Source of the DNA: Isoetes taiwanensis
Lineage: Eukaryota > Streptophyta > Lycopodiopsida > Isoetales > Isoetaceae
Length of the DNA stretch: 64,000 nucleotides
Direction: 5' to 3'
NCBI GenBank assembly: GCA_021234155.1
Contig: JAJEKV010000057.1
Coordinates: 978,300-1,042,299 of the forward strand
Every line of letters begins with the position of its first letter. Positions within the stretch are counted from its first letter, which is position 1. The translations under genes were made by a program, and so were the position numbers. Below, piece by piece: positions 58,520 through 64,000 of this stretch. The notes beneath the pieces are model-generated. The model ran no database searches, was not told the origin of the DNA, and saw nothing but the letters and a program-made list of their open reading frames with translations.

Positions 58520-59849
58520 AGAGGACAAAGAGGATAAAAAACTCAAGTCTCCAGCAAAGGAGCAGATAGAACAGAAGGACGAGATGGCAGAGAGCAGCAA
58601 AAAAAATGAGGAGGACTATGATGTAGATCTTTGACTACTGCATATAAAAAGTATCATTATTTACTAGTTACGGTGCCCAGCGTTGCTGGGCATAATTTGG
58701 TAACTTGTAAATGTTGGGGAACTTGTACAATCTACCAGAACCTGTTGAGAGTATATTCTATGTCGTCTTCGCTTTTATCCCAACTTAGCTTATTCAACAG
58801 ATATTTTCAGCTGGCTATTTGCATGTCTTTTAATCTATCAGCAACACAAATATACTTATTAATCAACACTCCAAGTAATTGTATTCGTTGATTAATCATA
58901 ATTATTAGTCACAACACTTTAGGTAATTTCATTTCTCGATACAACTGAAGGGCTCTTTGGCCTTCTCCATGTTTATCATGTGCCATCATGATTGCAACCC
59001 CTAATGTATGTTCACCGCTGAAAAGCTCGACTAACAGATGTTAATGTATACTACCATACCTCGTGACTTTGCAGGCTTGCGGCAACAGATAGTTTGAAGG
59101 GGAGTTATTTTATCAAGAAAGTTATATTTAAAAACTATAAAATGCAGGGTTTACTGAGGCAAACAACATCACTGCTGCTAATTCTCAACCAATTAGTGCT
59201 TGATATGTAACAGATGAATGTTACACATGGAATGATGATGACGATGATCTAAAGTCGGCTGCCATGGAGATCTGATAACTCTGTTCATCGAATAGATAAA
59301 AGTTTAATAAAGTTCAAAAGAAGCTCAGGGCATGGTTTGTGATGTCATAGCTGTTAAAAAGATGATTTATTATTTTTGCTCATGCATGCCGAGAGTTTAG
59401 AGAATTAGACTTAAATAATATTTCTACTTTTGGCCCATCTATTGTTGGAAAAACCAAAAACCACATAAAATTGTGTGCACAGATTGAGCCGACAATTCGG
59501 ACATGAATTCTTTGGACAAATTTATTAGGCGTCTCAGATCATTCATGCATCAGATATAATTATTATTTGTATTGTTCACCAGTCGGGTCATATTTGATCG
59601 CCTTGATGCAAAAGCTTTATGTGCCACATAAGTATAAGGCATGTGAAGCAACATTATGGAAATTGCAAGATTAAAAGGCGATGCTATCCATTGAACGTTG
59701 GTAGCCAAAGGAGTACGACACATAATGACATTGCTAACACTGACGGCAACGGAAGGAGGCTTGCTGCTTCATAGTGCTGGAGATAGAGCTTGCATACGTA
59801 CAAAAGCTAAACATTATAAAAGAAAAGCATATTGATCTTTTAAAAATAT
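58520..59849. other. No gene recognised
   Basis: AT-rich sequence. A Lys/Glu-rich stretch at about 58520-58630 (EDKEDKKLK) is too short to support. Confidence 0.45.
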
Positions 59850-60075
59850 ATGGAGAAACTATTCATTTGCAACATACTTCTAGTGTAAAATATGTAACTA
59901 CCTGGAGAAACTACTGGCTTGCAATACAATGCTTTTACAAATATGTGGAAAAACTAATGATTTGCAACATAGTTCTAGTGTAAAATATGTAACTACCTGG
60001 AGAAATTACTGGTTTGCAATATAATGCTTTTGCAATTATGTAACTCACTTGAAAAAACTACAAATTTGCAATTAT
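59850..60075. repeat. Tandem repeat, period about 95 bp
   Basis: TCTAGTGTAAAATATGTAAC with following ACCTGGAGAAA recurs at 59879 and 59974. Shorter parts (GGAGAAACTA..TTTGCAA) recur at about half that spacing. Confidence 0.75.
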
Positions 60076-61555
60076 AATTTCTAAAATGGAACATCAACAC
60101 CTGAATCGCTTTACTCTATGGGGTTAATTAGTAGCCAAAACACGTAAAAGTGCAAATGCGTGAGAAAAGAGACGGGCTTGATGCTTGGAGTATATTTCCA
60201 GTCCAAGCCAACATGTTGTCATGTTCCAAAGCAGAGTTGCTACAGATGCATGCTCCAGATGGTTTGCATCCTTATTGGATGCCAATTTCGCCATATCTTG
60301 GTGACGCAGACTCTGTACTTCATCCTGCATTGACAGAAAGTAGAACATAAGCTACTAATTATTTACCGACTGCGAGAGAGAGAACACCTTTAATCTTGTT
60401 GTATTTCTTTGGTGCAGAGTCACCACATCTACGGTTATCTTCGTTTATGGTAGCCTGCTAGTGATGATTGAGGGAAGAAATCAATAAAAAAAGTTCGCAC
60501 GTTGAGCAAACTTTAGGGTCCTCAATGTCTACCAGCCATAAAGTCACTTTTCGGATGAATAAGCAGATAAACTGAATTAACTCAACTTCTTACATTACCT
60601 GCAGAAGAAATGTAAGTTTGGAATCACGGTATGGAACATGTCTCTGCTTTCCATTTGCAATATCCACTAATGCCATGATAACTTGCCTGCATGGATAGGT
60701 TTATTATCAGAGGTCTGTATTATTTGGGCTATAAAATGTGACCCCAAATACAATCTGTCAAGAAAAACTGCCTTGCAATTGCTGGATGTACAACACATAT
60801 AAATAGGAACCACTATGGCAACAATAGCTCTGTTACAAACAAAGAAAGGCCCCATACTGGTTCACCGAGAAAACCCACAAATCAAGCAGAAATGAAACTA
60901 CTATCAAGCAGTAAAATACCTAAGCTAAAAAGGAAAAACTGTGGACCACTCAAATCGATGCAGCCAAAATCGTCTGCCTAATTACTGGTTGCCGATCTCC
61001 AGCTACCTGCAACCGCTTGCAGATCCCCAGCCGACTCCACCTGCTTCTGCAAATCGACCCAACAGGCCGGATTTTGGAGGAAACGGGTTTTTTAGAAGGA
61101 CGCATCCGCATCATCCAGATCTCCAGCCACTTCCTTTAGCCGTGAGGGTCGTGAAAATTTAGGGTGCCATGGAAAAGACATGCTAAGTGTTTTAGTGTGC
61201 TCACATAATTCTAACCGTTGGATCTAGGGTGTGTTGGATCTCAGCCGTTGGATCTAGGGCTGGATCCAAATCCAGGAATTACAGCAAAACATTATAATAT
61301 AAGATTACAATGAATCTTCAATATTGATGTACAACAATTTATTAAAAACATAATACTTTTTTTTCCTTTCTATTCTGGTGCTTTTTTTTGTAATGCTTTC
61401 AGTCTCTTCAAGTCTATGCCTAAATTTCGCTATTTTTATGATTTCTATTTCATAAGTACAAAGTTTTCGTCTAATGATGGGCCAAAATGGCATGAAAAAA
61501 AATGCGAACCTCCATAAATTCTCAACAACTATCAAAAAAGGCTTATTTTAGAAAC
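60076..61555. other. No gene recognised
   Basis: Unremarkable AT-rich sequence. The word CCGTTGGATCTAGGG occurs twice (about 61217 and 61245), a motif common near plant MITEs. Confidence 0.4.
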
Positions 61556-61650
61556 ATGGTATTTTTTTAAAGGGAATCTTTGAAACGGGAGTGATGCAAC
61601 ACTCCCGTTTAATTTGCAATCGTGTTCTTACCTTACCTTACCTTACCTGC
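61556..61650. repeat. Hairpin repeat and (TTACC)n run
   Basis: Perfect hairpin AAACGGGAGTG-ATGCAA-CACTCCCGTTT at 61581-61608, then TTACC repeats at 61627-61648. Parts of it match 14697-14780 in inverted orientation. Confidence 0.75.
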
Positions 61651-62140
61651 CCCCAATGTATTAGCATTTCCTGGCTATCAGTAACCCTTGTAGTGGTCTT
61701 CCGTGCTTCATCCTCCCTTTCATCATTAGCAACCTTCCTTGTTCTCCTGCAAATAGCAAGGGTGGTGCTCTAATTACCAACTGAACTTTGTAGAGAAATA
61801 TACAAGATGAAATACAATAGAAAAATAACCCTAAACCCTAAATCCTGGATGGGACCTTTTGTATGCCAGAGATTGTGCTGGCACTCCATTAGTGGTATTG
61901 TCTTCTTCATCAGATTCACTAAGTATAACCATTGGCTGCCTTCTTTTTCTCCAGACAAGTTTTTACTCAAGCCTAAGTTGAATGAATTAACCAAACAAAA
62001 TTTACACATTCATAGGAAAAGAAAACAGGGATCAAATATATTAATTGCTTAAACAAAAATATTTTGGTTAATGGTTTAAGGTTGTCTTGAGCAATCAAAG
62101 TTTTCTTGCCTAAAATACATATGGCAAAATTACATTAGCC
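61651..62140. other. No gene recognised; possible 3' end of the RING-like gene
   Basis: Contains CCCTAAACCCTAAAT (61831), two telomere-like units only. No supported frame. Confidence 0.4.
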
Positions 62141-63217
62141 TTATTTTTTTCCCCCAAATGAAACTTCTATAGGGACGTCTTCATCACGATCAACATCTGA
62201 CTCACCCTCACTTTCTTCTTCCACAACCTTCCTGGCCCTTGACCGTGTCATCCTGGAGACCTTGGAAATGACTTTAAGAACCTGTTTGTCGGCATCTTCG
62301 CCATCGTTATCCATCCTTGCAGCAACCGTGTTAGAGGCCTTTGTAAAGGCAGTTGCAGAATTTGGAACTGCAACATAATTGGCAGCATCATTAGCACTAC
62401 TTGAATCTCCTTTAGATTCTGCAGGGGTTGGAGTCTTCAGCATTGTGATGTCAGGTGCTGCAATGTGCTACTGACTGCTGATAGTTTGTTGTCTAATGTC
62501 TACAGGATCTTCTACTATTACCAATTCAAATTGAGACCCTGGAAATAGGCATGTACCTTTTTTACCATTTCTTCGCTGTGGAGTTTGAACCCTTTTAGAC
62601 TTGTGCTTTGTTGATCCTGGGGTCCTTTTACTTCTAGGTGTATTAATCTTCTTCCTTTTCCTGTTGCTATCGGGAGTTGTGGCTACATGCTCATCAACAT
62701 CAATTGTCTCATTCCTAGTTTTGTAAGATGCTCTAGCATATAACACTTCCTACTTTGCTATTTCCTGCTTCCCCAATTCCTGCACTAACCCTGTAGGAAC
62801 AGTCTCTGAACACTCGAGGCAACATGTTTTTTCCATGAGCAAACTTAGGCAGCTCACATGATAATAATGTACAGATTTCATCCGCAGGCTGAGGGTGCAT
62901 TCATCCTGGAACGCAAGACCACATGTGTAGCATCTCTTCTCATCTCCAATTGACAATCTGAATGGTATTGGAGTGATGCTGACCAGCTGATCATTTCTCT
63001 TGGTCATTTCCCTCAGCTTGCTGACATGCTGTAAGTGCTACTGGGTTTTTGCAAGGAGGGTCTCATTACTGCCAACCTCAGCAATTAGAGCAGCCACCTG
63101 TTGTAGTATGGTTTCATCTATTGGACCACTCCCTATTTTGGGCGGTAGCAAAAGTTGGGGAATAGACAGTTCCAATTTACGAATTCGAAATTTCGTTTCC
63201 TTTGGGGTCGCATTCAT
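62141..63217 (-). pseudogene. RING-like gene, related to the split gene at 41-57 kb
   Basis: Start ATG at 63217 (MNATPKETKFRIRKLELSIP), an in-frame TAG near 63036, then the zinc region at 62930-62790: RCYTCGLAF, SVHYYHVSC, CCLEC. The order C-x2-C, (S)-x-H-x2-H-x2-C, C-x2-C copies that of the other gene, with the third Cys replaced by Ser. A stop at 62750 is followed by a basic segment (NRKRKKINTPRSKRTPG; VQTPQRRNGKKG) and then, from 62443, an acidic/basic tail (SRMTRSRARKVVEEESEGES). In-frame stops at 62750 and 62468 may be unrecognised introns or decay. Confidence 0.5.
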
Positions 63218-63243
63218 TACGGTGGGCGGTAAATAGGTTATGA

Positions 63244-64000
63244 TTAGAATGGATATGACATATATGAAGTGACGGGCGTCAAATAGATTAGACTATAATA
63301 GGTGAAGGGTGGGAAAAAAATCTGAAAGGTGCTTGTGTTGGGTGCTTGGTCGCGTTTATTTGTAACCCACCAGCATACTTTTGCCCTGAGAGGCATATCA
63401 CCCTCTTCATCACAAACATGGGACTGTTCAGGGCTTCGTAAGCTTGCAACAACATGATTCATTAAATTTACTAACAAATTAGATATTACTTCAATATCCA
63501 CCTCATTTCTAAAATAGTGTTCTTCAACCTCTCTGCTTTGGAGATTTCATCATTTACTTTCTTGTCTTCATATTGACTTATCAACAAATGAATTTGTTGC
63601 ATTAGGTTGGTATTTAATATCATAGCAGTCAAATATTCCATGGTTTTTGTTTTATATAACCCTGGCTTATTTGTATTGTCTTTTTGGAGTTCTTTAGGTT
63701 CTATAGATTCGCCAAGAATCTTTTCAAGATTTCCTATTTCGAATGCCTCAAATCCATTATTGATAGATTTGTTGCTTCCACATGAAGTTATATAGCAACA
63801 TATGTCCTGTTTCTTGTCAAACTTTTGTTTATCAATCCCTTGTAACTCTTGTTCACATCTAAATTCCTCTTTTTCTTCAAACTTTTGTACCTCAACATGC
63901 ACAAAAGCCTCTAGTTCTACTTTATCGTGGCCAAGAGCACCTAGAACTCTATTGACCACAACAACTCTCTTGACTGCTTGGTTTAATGTAGGAGGTTTTC
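63244..64000 (-). CDS. Unidentified reading frame leaving the window
   Basis: Open on the reverse strand from the window edge (PPTLNQAVKRVVVVNRVLGA) to a stop at 63486. One frame over it continues EVDIEVISNLLVNLMNHVVA to 63244, so one frameshift lies near 63500. No domain recognised; Glu/Lys-rich. It could be the linker part of a retroelement polyprotein or a host gene. The N-terminus lies outside the window. Confidence 0.35.

Noticed and set aside
61831-61846. Telomeric repeat
   Set aside because: Only about two CCCTAAA units; not an array.

Overview
The window looks like nuclear DNA of a plant-lineage (streptophyte) eukaryote, perhaps a repeat-rich charophyte alga or spore-bearing plant; the species is not identified. 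The signs are GT-AG introns, Ty3/gypsy elements with plant-type primer sites, a CACTA-type MITE, an L1-type LINE fragment, TATA boxes of the form CTATAAATAGA and long CT microsatellites. Most of the 64 kb is transposable elements, many nested and damaged, with a few broken host genes between them.

The main discovery is a 13.2 kb LTR retrotransposon at 42959-56117 (5-bp target duplication TTGTT, 1.57 kb LTRs, initiator-Met-type primer site). Its first ORF (45194-46405, 403 aa, uninterrupted) is a retrotransposon-encoded histone H3. It starts with the exact H3 tail [10 protein letters not shown] and ends with a complete H3 histone fold, with about 300 acidic, basic and proline-rich residues between them. 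The same element ends its pol with a chromodomain, the fold that reads methylated H3 tails. A second, diverged and internally deleted copy (about 5.03-7.62 kb) keeps the tail MARTKQTAR with five synonymous differences and no replacement. Four near-identical hairpins sit in two pairs, one pair ahead of each of two internal TATA-box leaders.

Layout. 0.2-0.4 kb: GTGCAT/GTGCAA repeats. 1.2-1.7 kb: foldback element. 1.7-4 kb: reverse-strand Ty3/gypsy gag remnant with primer site and LTR edge. 5.0-7.6 kb: decayed copy of the H3 element. 7.8-10.8 kb: reverse-strand host-gene remnants, one FCP1-like. 10.8-13 kb: long CT tracts. 13.5-14.7 kb: LINE ORF1 and 3' tail. 14.9-18.3 kb: reverse-strand transposase-like gene of the GHTHxxxDQ type. 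18.4-18.9 kb: palindrome array. 19.3-22.6 kb: broken gene for a ParB-like domain plus bacterial-type DNA N4/N6 methyltransferase, with the same palindrome in its introns. 23.2-26.3 kb: a second, unrelated transposase-like gene. 28.2-39.6 kb: a Tat/Ogre-like Ty3/gypsy element on the reverse strand (TSD CTAAG) with an extra RNase H ahead of the reverse transcriptase and a CACTA MITE in gag. 40.9-42.96 and 56.1-56.9 kb: the two halves of a RING/FCP1-like gene split by the H3 element. 62.1-63.2 kb: a related RING-like gene. 63.2-64 kb: an unidentified reading frame leaving the window.

The protein calls rest on motifs read by eye. No database search was possible.
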